Assembly (NCBI GenBank): GCA_951799425.1
Contig: OX637392.1
Span: 54,027,093-54,091,092, forward strand
DNA from: Ilex aquifolium
Taxonomy: Eukaryota > Streptophyta > Magnoliopsida > Aquifoliales > Aquifoliaceae
Reading direction: 5' to 3'
DNA: 64,000 nucleotides
The position numbers and the translations under genes were made by a program. Shown piece after piece: positions 22,631 through 34,485 of the stretch. Under the pieces are notes generated by a model that saw nothing but the letters and a program-made list of their open reading frames with translations, made no database searches and was not told the origin of the DNA. Position 1 is the stretch's first letter. Every line of letters begins with the position of its first letter.

Positions 22631-22981
22631 TGGGTAAATTACACTTACATTCCTTGAACTATCACCATTTTTTTACTTTTTCCCTCAACTATCAAATTTC
22701 TCATATTGCACCCTCGACTAACACTTTCACATTGCTCAAATCGCAAACATTTGTTATCTTTTTTGAACATAAATCGTTGACGTGTCGGGATAAAGTGAAA
22801 AAAATTATATAGTTTAGGGGGTAAAATGAAATAACTCTCCGTTAAATATTTAACGGACATAATAAGTGGGGCAATGTGAAACTAATGACATAATTGAGAG
22901 TACAATGTGAGAAATCTGGTAGTTGAGGGGGTAAAGTGAAAAAAAAGGTGATAGTTTAATGACTATAAGTGTAATTTACCC
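22631..22981. mobile_element. 351-bp MITE with 16-bp TIRs and 9-bp TSD (MULE-like), GLR-A intron 1
   Basis: The ends GGGTAAATTACACTTA and TAAGTGTAATTTACCC are perfect inverted repeats. The flanks carry the 9-bp direct repeat AAATATAAT on both sides. The interior has words such as CATATTGCACC and AATGTGAAA that recur in related copies at about 20888-21250, 22300-22600 and 45784-46085, so it belongs to a family active across this locus. Confidence 0.9.
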
Positions 22982-23576
22982 AAATATAATTTATTCTACA
23001 CTTCCATTTTCATCTAGAGCTGAATGATAAGAAGTTAGACTGTTGAAAGCTTGTAGGACATGTCAAAGTCCCCACCAAACAAGAAGAATGGTGCCAGCTG
23101 GAGTTGGAATCTCAAACTTGGCCTTCTTAGCTTAGTAGTTCTTGATTGTCCCTTTGACATTTTGTTATTCAATATAATTTATTAATTTTTAAATCCAACT
23201 TTCCACAAGAATCAACCAACCATATAGTGTACATGCTTTTGTGTGTGTGTTAGAAAACATAAGAATCAGGAAAAGCCAGTAAGGATAAATCACCTGCATA
23301 AGCTCCTTGGAGGGGATTTCCACCAGGGTTGCGAAAATGAAGAGATACTCTGTGGTACATAGAGGAGCTGTTGAAGTTTTGAGCAGCAACTTTTATGGCT
23401 GCATTCACTTCTTTTCCGATACGAGTATTATCGTCGATGATTACTCCGATGCTGGTGGTTTCGATCTGTGTAGATGCGAAGATTCCATTGTAAAGGAGAA
23501 GAAAGGAAATGAGTGCAATTGGGAAGAAAATAGTTGGTTTAGAAGCTGTATACACAGACGTGAATGGGAAAGCCAT

Positions 23577-25500
23577 TCTGGTTTTAGCCTAGTAGTTGCT
23601 AGACTTGATGCATAGAACTTAGAACTTGATTTATGACAATGTGGATAGCATATATACACATGGCAGTGCATGAATTTTGCTTGGAAATTGCAAGGAGAAA
23701 TGTCAAGTAGTTGATCTGGTCATAAACACAAGGTCTAGATATGAGAATTAGCAGGTTATGGTATATTCTAGCGGGTCAAGGATAACGGAACGATACAATA
23801 TTATAAATGAGGAAGGTATGAATTGAGTCAATTTTAACACAATACTAAGCGGTTTTCATGTGAACCATAAGTATTAGAAGACATGAGGCTTCTCCGTGGT
23901 CAATACAAACTGGTTGGCTGAGCTTGTGTGGCAATCCTTTTGTAACTGTGGAAATTTAGCTTGGGTGACAACCGAACACGCCATGTTCTGATACAATTAT
24001 CGAGAGACTTTGCAAATTGAGATAGAGGACCACTATATTAATGAAGGAGGTATTGTACTCAAAAATATAATGTCAAGTTATAATTTTTCGAATAGTTCAC
24101 TCGTGTGGCGTAATTTTGGGACAAAAATAATTCAAATATTTTGGGTTTGATTGGTATTGGCTCTCGAGTTTAATCAACGATTGTTATTATCCCACGTTTA
24201 CTTTGTATAGATGAGTTTAATATATCAGGAGATGCATTTTTTATGATTAAAAGAAGAGCCGTATAAGAAAGTCTTTGGTTGGTTGTCAATCCCCCCCAAA
24301 AAAAAAAAAAAACCCAACCCCACCACCCTAAATAAGTTGAATTTGATGACCCTTATGTGGTCCATGAAAGGCACATAAGAGAAGGACTTGATCAGGCCTC
24401 TTCTGTGCCAGCAGTATTGAGCCTTGTGAGATGAGAATATTTGGAGTAAAACGAAAAAATAAATAAATAAAAGAATTTTTTTTTTTGGAGAATTGTGGGT
24501 ATTTGTCATATTGCTTGACATTGTTGACTTGGACCAATAAGAATGGATCTTGGAAAAATTAGGAGGATTTTGAATTAGTACTTCTATTTTTTGTTAATAT
24601 TTTAGGATTATAATTTTATTAGGAAAGATTATAATGTTAAGCAATTGGTGCGGCTCAACTTTTAATCCTGCTTAATGACAAGTAACTATTTAGGTACTCG
24701 AATAAATACGTTTTACTCTTAACTTACATCTCGAAACATAAAATCAGAACAAATAGTTTACTCGTTTACAGTCCGTCGTCTTTTGAAACGATCATAAATT
24801 AAGAAATTTTGGATTTGACTCGTATTAATATCTCCAAGTTTAACCCACATAAGTGATTTGCGGATGACTGTTGGTATCCACATTTATTCTTTATAAATGG
24901 GCGTATCGGTTGGTCTAATGCGATCCTATTCGAAAGAGATTTTTTGTAATATATCGGAGATACATATCTTGTGATTGATAGACGAGCTGTACAAGAAAGA
25001 CTTCTGGAGAGTCCGTTGGCCCACCCTTTTAAATAAGCGTGGCCCTCTTTTAAGGGAAGTCCAATTAAAATGTTACAACTTACAATACCGAAAAATGTTT
25101 TTTAATATTATATTTTTATTTTTTGGTCAATAAAAATATGTCATGTGTGCAATTTATTTTTTATTATTTTTAATTAATAATTATAAATAATCTAATTTAA
25201 ATTAATAGTCAAAGTTATTTTTCGGCACCGTACCGTCTAACTACCTTAGCCTTGCAACTTTTAAATAAGTTGGATTTTTTGACTCTTATGTGGTCCATGA
25301 AAGGCACAAACGAACAGGACTTGGTGAGGCCCCTTCTGTGCCAGCAGTACTGAGCCATGTGAAACCCCCAAGAGATCCCAAGAAATTTAAATATGAAAAC
25401 TGATGATACAATAAAAATAAAATGCACCTCAGCAAGTAAGCCAATTCCCAAGTCACCAAGTAGTATATAAAGCAGCTCGGCCACAATCAAGTCAGTTCAG
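23577..25500. other. Upstream region of GLR-A, copy 1 of a duplicated block
   Basis: This is the 5' flank of minus-strand GLR-A. Two neighbouring copies of one motif block (about 24320-24440 and 25262-25380) share ATGTGGTCCATGAAAGGCAC and TTCTGTGCCAGCAGTA. Related blocks lie upstream of GLR-C (about 40925-41110) and GLR-B (about 50430-50720). No promoter element can be assigned with confidence. Confidence 0.65.
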
Positions 25501-27382
25501 ATTTAGTTGTTATCGAATGTATGCATATAATTTGAATTAATCATTAATTATTGTTTCAAACTCTAAACCACTAAGTATACTGTTATATTTGAACTAATTT
25601 AAATTATAACATAATATTAAGCAGAAACTGAAATAGTGTACTTACAGTGACGCAAAACTGCACGAGTAATAAAAATCCAAAAATTTAGAAATAGTAATAA
25701 TAATAATTCAAGCTCTGTGTAATCACAACTTCCCTAAGACATATTTGCTTCCTCTCGGTATTGAAGATTGATAAGCAACTGTCTCCCAAGATAAAACAAA
25801 TTTCGTTCTTGAATATACATCACTTCAATCTTCAAGATTGCAACGAACATGATTCTGTGTTTATAATTAAACCAAACTTGAAAAAACAATGCAGTAATAT
25901 GTAGAGAGAAAGAAGAAAAACTGAACACTTAATTCAGAATTTGGGATAATGGAGAGAGGTAGAATGAGAGAGCAATTCTGGAATTGTTTTTGACCAGAGA
26001 ACACTACAACACTTCTACTTAAAAGCACAAGTGTCATAGGTCCTTATAACTCACACACACACCCAAAGGCTATCTAATGTGGGATAGCCCCAGCCCATCA
26101 CCACCTAGGCCCAAAGGCCTCCCTGATCTTAGTCGGGGCCTCAGAGGGATGCAGTTGAGCCCACATGGGACCCACCCTGGAACGCACACATGACGGTATA
26201 TTTTTTTTTTGACCAGAGAATACTACAACACTTCTCCTTAAAAGCAGAAGTGCCAATTCTAGAATTGTTCAATGGTGTGATTTGAGAGTGCAAGGCATCA
26301 CCTATTTATAGACTCACTAGTGATTTTTCATAAATAGTGCAACCATTTGTAATGGTGTCTTTGAATCCAAAAGATGTCTATTGTGACTTTATGAAAAAGT
26401 ATAACCATTTAAAATGATGTCTTTTAATCCAAGAGATATCAATGGTGACTTTTATGAAAAATTGTGCCTATTTATATTGGTATCTTTAACTAAAAGTCAC
26501 CAATTTTGAACTAGTAACCTTTCATGTTATCTTTTCTTCACACCTTTCCAATTTCTCCCAAAAGTCACAAAAATACCTTTAAATTTCTCAATCAATACTT
26601 AATAGTTTAAACAAATAAATATCAAAATATTTATTTAAAACAATTATTTGCAATAGTGACCATAAGAAGGAGAAGAGTTCAGCAAGTCCATCCTATCTTG
26701 GACAGTAAGCCACCGCCTAAAAAATGTCACTTCACCGCTTCTAAAAGACCACGTGTCCTATAGATACGTGATTGTCTCTAATAGCCAAATATTTCCAGAT
26801 GATTCCAACGGATTTGGTGGGGAGATCGCACCAATCTTCGATAGGGACAAACGATTACCCTGAAATAAATAGAAGAGAATGATGCCCTACGAAAAAGGAA
26901 TCCAACCTTCGGTAAGCAGTCATCTTCTTCTCCACCAGTTTTGAGAATACACGTAAAAGCAAGAGTTTTCATTGACAGTGAACTAGACTAACTATTTTGA
27001 TGAACCAATCACACTTTTGTCTGCTTTACTCGTTTTAGGATTGTCTACTCGAATATTTTACTCAATCATTCGATACTCGGGACCCTCTCATACTCTTTTT
27101 TTCATATCATCAAAAACCATTGGCGGAAAAAAAAAAAAAAAAAAACCATTAAATCATGACTTTGGAGGATTGTGAATGTTTTTCTTGCTACATGACATTG
27201 TTGACTTGGACAAATATGAAGGGCTCTTTGAAAACTGAGAAGGATTTTGAAGTAGGACATATTTTAGTCCTTTTATTGTTATTTTCTTAGGATTACAATT
27301 TTATTAGGAATGATTTTTATTTTTATTTTTTTATGTCTAGATCGAGAAGGTTTCAGTGATAGTAGTGACATTTTTTGCACGC
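25500..27382. other. Non-coding spacer with internal direct repeats and another copy of the GLR upstream block
   Basis: A ~45-bp direct repeat (TTTTGACCAGAGAA, then TACAACACTTCT and TTAAAAGCA) occurs at about 25989-26030 and 26205-26250. At 27155-27275 a further copy of the GLR-upstream block appears (TTGCTACATGACATTG, GACTTGGACAA). No gene is visible. Confidence 0.55.
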
Positions 27383-29008
27383 CTTGATCGAATCTCGTTC
27401 ATGTGATCTTATGTGATCTTGTGCGATCATTCTTTTATAGAAAAATACTTATTCCTCTATGATATTATTATCCACGAGTCAAATTTTTATCGTTTCAATT
27501 TCAAACATTCTTAATTTCAATCGTCCTGGTTACCCATTAATTATTAAGTTTACTGGATGGTGGTACAAGAATTGCTTTTTTATAACTCCTTGATCACAAC
27601 CCAAAAAAAAAAGACTTGGTTGACTATTGTTTCCATTCAACCAAAAGACCAACCAAAAAATTGAAGGCATAGTGTCAATAAAAAGAATTGAACACCATGG
27701 CGGATTTGCATGGAGTCTCGCAGAAACATATTCGAGTAAGATAGATTTTTTGAGCAAATCTTTTAATCGTGAGAGGAAATGATGGAAAAAGTGAGCTCAC
27801 CGTAAGCAAACTCACTTCTCTTTATCTTGTGTGGACCTGCTCTTTATTCCAATCCTTCATTTCCACAAAGACCATATACGTAGTTTCCAAAAGACTCTTT
27901 CCATGCAATTTCTTGATGTAGCCCTTTTAGTATACAATTTGAAGCTATTATCTCAAAGTCCCACATCATGGGAGTTACTCAGCAAAATGGCATCATAGAA
28001 AATTCTATTTTACGTGGCTGACTCCAAATAATTGAGAAAAAAAAAAGTGCAAATTTTTAAGAATGAGAATCTCTTATGAATTTCATCCATCCCTGCAATC
28101 TATCTTGATACCTGAAAGTTGGATTAGTTGTTCCTCCTTACACAAGATATTCTATTTCGACCAATTTCAATAAAATAAATGATGCTCACTGAATGAATTA
28201 ATTTTAACTTTTATATATGACTTCAGATCTTCAATAATATTATTGTTTTTCATGCGAGTGCGATGTTTGGATACGAAATTAATGTTAATCTAAGTTAAAA
28301 AGCTCTATTTATTTAAACTAGTGGTCAAATCAGGTGAAAAAGAGTTGGGTTGTTTTTTTATTCAAACAACTAATTCCAAGTACAAACTTGGAGTGGAACA
28401 TGTGTTGCGAGTGAATTAACCCCCTCCTCCAAAGAATATTTTATGAGAAGTTATGCTAAGCAAGCACATTGATGTTTCATTGGATTGCAGAGTTGAGGGT
28501 ATGCTTATGACTGTCATTCATGTCAGGTGAAGTGGATTCGTATCAAAAAGTATTGAACTCATTCCCGTTTTGTTTATTAATTTGTGTCTAACTAGTCGTG
28601 TCATATCGAGTTCATGTCGTGTATGAATCGTGTATAAACGAGTCGTGTCATGTATTTCTTTTGATTGACTTCACTCATATCCGATACGTTTATTAATTAG
28701 ATCAGGTCAGTCACTTGTTTACGGAACGGGTGGCATAAAAAAGACTCAATTCCTTTAATTTTGTGTGATGTTATATTTTGACACCTCTAAGTATGCCCTC
28801 AACTCTTGCCGCTGTTTGGGCTAAAACCCGGCTGATACTTTGTAGAAAAGCCCAACACGGCGCTCTGCCCATATCTTATTTCCTTTAAAGCCTTATGGTT
28901 TCGAGGTCACACATCAACATGTGAATATATTGCACACATTTTATAGTAAATAAAAATCTTTCAAATCTATATATGTACATGCTTAGTGGCATGGGATTAA
29001 CAATACTT
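27383..29008. repeat. Spacer unit copy 1 (about 1.6 kb)
   Basis: Nearly collinear with 29303-31008: GATCATTCTTTTATAGAAAA, CCTGGTTACCCATTAATTA, AACACCATGGCGGATTTGCA, CCTGCAATCTATCTTGA, TTATATATGACTTCAGAT and CATGCTTAGTGGCATGGGAT appear in the same order in both. Partial copies lie at 34486-35750, 41250-43060 and about 54280-54360. No long open frame is shared. The unit follows each GLR upstream block, so it marks the tandem duplication. Confidence 0.85.
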
Positions 29009-29302
29009 TTAGGTCATGCTTGTTTCGGGGATTAAATATGGGTGGTATTGGAAATGTATTCCTTGCATTTCCAATACCTATAGAAATTAGTACCGGTAAT
29101 AGAAAGTATTTCAATCCCTTCTATGTTTGTTTGTTCAATAGGTACTATAGTGGGTTCCACAAACATCTATTTATTCTATCACATCTTATATAACAAATAG
29201 ACCATTTTACCCTTAATATCATCAATTTCATTATTCCGTTTGTGTAATGATTTTGCACAATGTTTGGTATAATACATGATATTCAATATTATAATCCCGA
29301 TC
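29009..29302. other. Insertion between spacer units 1 and 2, MITE-like
   Basis: AT-rich segment starting TCATGCTTGTTTCGGGGATT, with words shared in style with the 37706-38223 element (TTTGTTTG, GGATTAAATA). It ends TATTATAATCCC. Terminal repeats are not clear enough to classify it. Confidence 0.4.
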
Positions 29303-31008
29303 GAATCTCATTCATGTGATCACATAAGATCTTGTGTGATCATTCTTTTATAGAAAAATACTTATTCCTCTATAATATTATTATCCACGAGTCAAATTTT
29401 CATCGTTTCAATTTCAAACATTCTTAATTTCAATCATCCTGGTTACCCATTAATTATTAAGTTTACTTGATGGTGGTACAAAAATCGATTTTTTATAACT
29501 CCTTGATCACAATCCAAAAAAAAAAAAAAAAAACTTGGTTGACTATTGTTTCCATTCAACCAAAAGACCAACCAAAAAAATTGAAGGAATAGTCTCAATA
29601 AAAAGAATTGAACACCATGGCGGATTTGCATGGAGTCTCGCATAAACATATTAGAATAAGATATATTTATCGAGCAAATCCTTTAATCGTGAGAGGAAAG
29701 GATGGAAAAAGTGGGCTCACCCTAAGCAAACCCACTTCTCGTTATCTTGTGTCTAGTCAAGTTCCCGTACTTGCTCTTTACTCCAATCCTTCATTTCCAC
29801 AAAGACCATATAAGTAGTTTCCAAAAGACTCTTTCCATGCAATTTCTTGATGTAGCCCTTTTAGTATACAATTTGAAAGTCCCACATCATGGGAGTTATT
29901 CAGGAAAATGACATCATAGAAAATTCTATTTTACATGGCTGATTCCGAATAATTGAGAAAAAAAAAAGTGCAAATTTTTAAGAGAATCTCTTATGAATTT
30001 CATCCATCCCTGCAATCTATCTTGACACCTGAAAGTTGGATCAGTTGTTCCTCCTTACACAAGATATTCTATTTTTTCCAATTTCAATGAAATAAATGAT
30101 GCTCACTGAATGAATTAATTTTAACTTTTATATATGACTTCAGATATTCAATAATATTATTGTTTTTCATGCGAGTGCGATGTTTGGATACAAAATTAAA
30201 GTTGATCAAGGTGAAAAAGCTCTATTTATTTAAACTAGTGGTCAAACCAGGTGAAAAAGATGTGGGTTTTTTTTTTATTCAAACAGCTAATTCCAAGTAC
30301 AAACTTGGAGTACAACATGTGTTGTGAATGAATTAACCTCCTCCTCCAAAGAATATTTTATGAGAAGTTATGCTAAACAAGCACATTGATGCTTCGTTGG
30401 ATTGCAGAGTTGAGGGTATGCTTATGACTGTCAATCGTGTCGGGTAAAGTGGATTCGTATCAAAAAGTATTGAACTCTTTCCTGTTTCGTTTATTAATTT
30501 GTATCTAACGAGTTGTATCATATCGGGTTCATGTCGTGTATGAATTGTGTGTAAAAGAGTCGTGTCATATATTTTTTTTGATTGACTTCACTCATATCCA
30601 ATTCGTTTATTAATTAGATCAGGTTGGGTCACTTGTTTACGGAACAAGTGGCATAAAGAAAACTCAAACCTTTTAATTTTGTGTGGTGTTATATTTTGAC
30701 ACCTCTAGGTTTGCCTCCAACTCTAGCCACAGTTTGGCTAGAACCGGGCTAATACTTTGTAGAAAAGCCCAATGCAACGCCCAACCCATATCTTATTTCT
30801 TTTATAGTCTTATGGTTACGAGGTCACACATTTTTTTTGAACAAAACGAGGTCACACTTTTTTTTGTGTGAATATATTGCGCACATTTTATAGTAATTAA
30901 AAATCTGTCAACTCTATATATGTACATGCTTAGTGGCATGGGATTAACAATACTTTTAGTAAACAATTTCTATCACTTGCGTTTGATTGTATTGCCTTGG
31001 TCTGTGGA
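29303..31008. repeat. Spacer unit copy 2 (about 1.7 kb), ending at a hAT insertion
   Basis: It matches unit 1 and extends further right through GTTTGATTGTATTGCCTTGG to 31008, where a hAT terminus begins. The undisturbed continuation of that sequence is seen in unit 3 near 35690. Confidence 0.85.
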
Positions 31009-31766
31009 CAGGGATGGCAGTGGACCGAAGCGAGGGCGGGGCTATAATCTCTATCCCCATATCCGCTTAAAAAAAATTCGTCCATCTCCGGTTCACCCCC
31101 ATTAACGAGTATAGTTTTCTTCCCCATCTCCGCCCGCGGGTAAATTTGTAATCCCTGTCCCTCGCCTTCACCCCCGCCCACGCCTGTCCACCTTACCCAA
31201 CCCAAGCCCAAGCCCAAGCCCAAGCCCAAGCCCAAGCCCAAGTTCAAGCTAGTATAATCCAAAACTCTAAATAAATCTAACATTCTAAATAATCCAACAT
31301 ATTTATAGAATATCATAACAAAATTAAAAAGCTTGCATGTACAACACAATCCAACATAATATAATTAAAACCTTGTCTACAACATAATATAATTAAAAGT
31401 TTGTCCCCCATGTAAATCCAACACAACATAATGTAACATAATATAATCCAATATAAAAAAAAACATAAAAACACAAAGATCTACATGTTTACAAGCCAAA
31501 AATATGAAGAAAAAAAATTAAAAAAATAAAACAATTTCCAAAAGAAAAAATCATTCAATAATATGTAGATTTGTATTCACAACAACATATATATATATAC
31601 ACACACACACACACATATATAATAATAATAATAATAACGGGTAAAACGGGGCGGGGGTAAGTGTCAGTCCATCCTCGCCTTCATCCCCCGCACGGGTTTA
31701 TATGGGTATTCTCATATAGGTCCACCGTCCAGTACGTATAGTCAATCTCCGGTCCAAATGGGGCGG

Positions 31767-34436
31767 TGTAACACCCCGCATTTTTCTTTTATATATGTAT
31801 ATAGATATATAGTAAATAATTGTTTTAAAACTGTAGATATATGTAGTGACATAAGAATAAACCGTAGGAATAAATACTATAGAGATAATTTGATTGGGAA
31901 GTTTACGTGTCGAAGATGTTTAAACTTGGAAAGGGTGAATAGACAAGTTTCTAAAGGTTTTTAGGTCAAAATAATGCTTCCATTGAATCCGGAAGGTCGA
32001 ACAACCTTGGGAGAGGTAATATGAGGTGTATTGGAAGCTAGGAAGTATTTTGGAGTTAAAACCCACTTTAGAGTGAAATTGGGTAAAAAGTATCTTGGAC
32101 ACCTTCTAGTATTTTAGCCATAACTTTTTATCCTTACATCAAATTGATCTGAAATTTTTACAGTAGATAGTAGACATCTAGGGCTACAAAAGTGTATATC
32201 TTGTAAATTTTCCAATTCGACCTCTAAAAGGGTCAAAACTACCCTAGAAGTCGAAGCAGCCAAACAGTACCGGTACCCCCGAACCAGTAGCTAATTGGTA
32301 CCGGTACCCTTTGACTGGAGCCTTCCCGAACAGTAAAAAAGTCGGGATTTTGGGTTTTAAAACCCCATTCCAAGCCCTATTTGCCCCATTCTTCATCTCA
32401 TCCTCACCACAAACATCTTAGAGCCCTAAGAGGAGATAAAGAAAGGGAAAAACACCAAGATCAAGATAGATTCACACCTCATAGAAATCAAAACCGAAAT
32501 TCCTCAAGAACACCATTCTTCTCCTCTCTTCCTATACACTTTCACTACACCCTTACCCACATCTCTTAGAACCCTAAGAGAAGACAAGAAGGAGAAGGAG
32601 AAGGGAGGAAGGAGATCTTGAAGCTTGGGTATTTGGCTAAAACTTCAAGAGCATAATGTAGGGGTTTTCTTCCATTCTTTTACATTGAGGCTAGGTTTAT
32701 TTATATGTATCTCTTCACTCTAAATGTTATATGTATGCTATCAAATCCTTAATTCTTGCTATTCTTGCAATTGATGCCATGTGGAAAATATTGTGATTGT
32801 TGGGTAACCCTTGAATCTCCTTGCTTGCTACCAAACCCTAGTCTTCAAGGGAAATGTGTTTGTCTCTTGACTTCTCCCTTGTTATTGATTTCAACACATG
32901 ATTGCCCCTTTGTTTTGAATTCTAAGCTTGATATTCAATACTTGATATTCTTTATTCTTGGTTCCAAGATTTGAATGTTCTTTTGGTTTGATTTCTAAGC
33001 TTCATAATCATTTGTTCTTGATTTCACACCTTGATAGACGTTTGTTATGTATTTTCATACATGATTGTTCCTTTAAATCCTAATTTCTCCTTTGTCCATG
33101 ATTTTCAAGCTTGGTGCGCCTTTATTCTTTATACTCCAAGCTTAATATTCATTTGTAATGATTCCAAAGTTTGATTACTCATATGTTCTTGATTTCAAAA
33201 CTTTAGTGTTTCATATTGAACAACAAAATAGTATTTATGGTGATCTCATGTATTTTTCTTGGTTGGGTTGTTTGAGATACACATGTAATGATTTGTGAGA
33301 GGTTCCTTATAAGGATGCTCACCCCTTCCCAAGAGGTTCCTTATAAGGATGCTTGGGAAGCCATGTAATGATTTGTGAGAGGTTCCTTATAAGGATGCTC
33401 ACCCCTTCCCAAGAGGTTCCTTATAAGGATGTTTGGGAAGCCATGTAATGATTTGTGAGAGGTTCCTTATAAGGATGTTCACCCCTTCCCAAGAGGTTCC
33501 TTATAAGGATGCTTGGGAAGCCATGAAATGCTTTGTGAGAGGTTCCTTATAAGGATGCTCCCCCCTTCCCAAGAGGTTCCTTATAAGGATGCTTGGGAAG
33601 CCATGTAATGCTTTGTGAGAGGTTCCTTATAAGGATGCTCACCCCTTCCCAAGAGGTTCCTTATAAGGATGCTTGGGAAGCCATGTAATGATTTGTGAGA
33701 GGTTCCTTGTAAGGATGCTCACCCATTCTCAAGAGGTTCCTTGTAAGGATGCTTGAGAATCAAAGACGATCTAAACGGAGGTGGAGGTTACCCTAAAGTA
33801 TGTCACATACCGAAAGAATTGTTGGAAACTGTGTATGGTGGACTGGATTATATTTGAAAATGGTTTGCTAACTGTATAGTGGTTTCACTTATTCATTCAA
33901 TTACTGTTGTTCCTTAAACTTGAGATCTACTAAAATGTCTCTGTTTTACTTCAAAGATTATATATGTTATTTGCGAAATGAGACCGGCCATTTTATATGC
34001 TTTTATAAACCTTGTTAGAGTTTGGGAGGAATGTTGCTATAGAGCTTCGTGCTCACCCCCTACAAACAACATATTTCAGGTCTTTGTCTAGAGGAGGAGC
34101 TCGGAACTGACGAGCCGGGACATTGGGAAGCTCCCGTAGAAGGGAACGTGGACCCCGAGGTGGACGCATAGAGCGACCTCCTTTCCTTTTTGTACTAGAC
34201 TAGGATATTCATTTTGAACCTTGTAAAGTCTAGTTTTTTTTTGTTATTTCCGCTGCGCTACATTATTTGATTTTTGGAATGTAAAGGCCAAAATGGGCCT
34301 ATTCTTTTGGGATAATGCTATGGACATGATATATGAGGAATGAAATTTCTTTATTTATGGAATTTATTTAGTCGCTCTCATGTTGTGAATGGTTTTAGAA
34401 TGTAATGCCGTCCAAGGTGTGTTTTGGGGTGTTACA
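31767..34436. mobile_element. Solo LTR, 2670 bp, with 5-bp TSD, nested in the hAT element
   Basis: The ends TGTAACACCCC and GGGGTGTTACA are perfect inverted repeats. The insertion is flanked by the 5-bp direct repeat GGCGG (31762-31766 and 34437-34441), and the intact hAT copy at 42460 reads through the site. TG...CA ends, a 5-bp TSD and the absence of any pol sequence indicate a solo LTR. Long LTRs with this terminus occur in plant chromovirus-type Ty3/gypsy elements; that lineage call is inference. A CT-rich and AAG-rich leader-like section lies near 32380-32640 and an 81-bp tandem array at 33281-33765. Confidence 0.85.
33281..33765. repeat. ~81-bp tandem repeat inside the solo LTR, 6 copies
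   Basis: Each unit carries CATGTAATGATTTGTGAG, GTTCCTTATAAGGATGCTCA, CCCCTTCCCAAG, then a second GTTCCTTATAAGGATGCTTG and GGAAGC. CTTCCCAAG and CTTGGGAAG within a unit are inverted and could form a stem, and CCTTATAAGG is itself a palindrome occurring twice per unit. Copies start near 33283, 33362, 33443, 33524, 33602 and 33682. Confidence 0.92.
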
Positions 34437-34485
34437 GGCGGGTTTGAACGAATACCCATTTTTACCCAGTCCACTAGCATCCCTT

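Larger units (their letters stand above)
15475..23576 (-). pseudogene. GLR: GLR-A: clade II-like glutamate receptor-like gene, disrupted in exon 2
   Basis: Exons by GT-AG junctions matching GLR-B: E1 23576-23294, E2 22059-20079, E3 18345-18036, E4 16667-16258, E5 15966-15475. E1 encodes a signal peptide (IFFPIALISFLLLYNGIFAS) and the start of the amino-terminal domain. E2 completes that domain and S1 (GFCIDVFYEVL). E3 has M1 and the pore ([15 protein letters not shown]). E4 has M3 with SYTASFSS, and S2. E5 has M4 and the tail. E1, E3, E4 and E5 are open and phase-compatible. E2 has a TAG at 21824-21826 where GLR-B has Trp, a 1-base loss near 21419-21421, and a 673-bp insertion (20612-21284). 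Plant GLRs are amino-acid-gated cation channels; this copy should yield only a truncated product. It is head-to-tail with GLR-C and GLR-B. Confidence 0.93.
31009..34485. mobile_element. hAT-type element split by a nested 2.67-kb solo LTR
   Basis: The left end AGGGATGGCAGTGGACCG (31010) and the right end CAGTCCACTAGCATCCCTT (to about 34485) are inverted repeats. The interior matches the intact copy at 41719-42505 in order: a GAAGCGAGGG start, a CCCAAG-repeat tract at 31198-31240, AATAATATGTAGATTTGTAT, ACGGGTAAAACGG, CCCATTTTTACCC. Remove 31767-34436 and the hAT remainder is about 0.8 kb. No 8-bp TSD is visible because the right flank joins a different point of the spacer unit. Confidence 0.85.

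Noticed and set aside
32381-32640. Small gene inside the solo LTR
   Set aside because: The open frame is short and basic, and lies in a leader-like AAG/CT-rich section of an LTR with no homolog I recognise.
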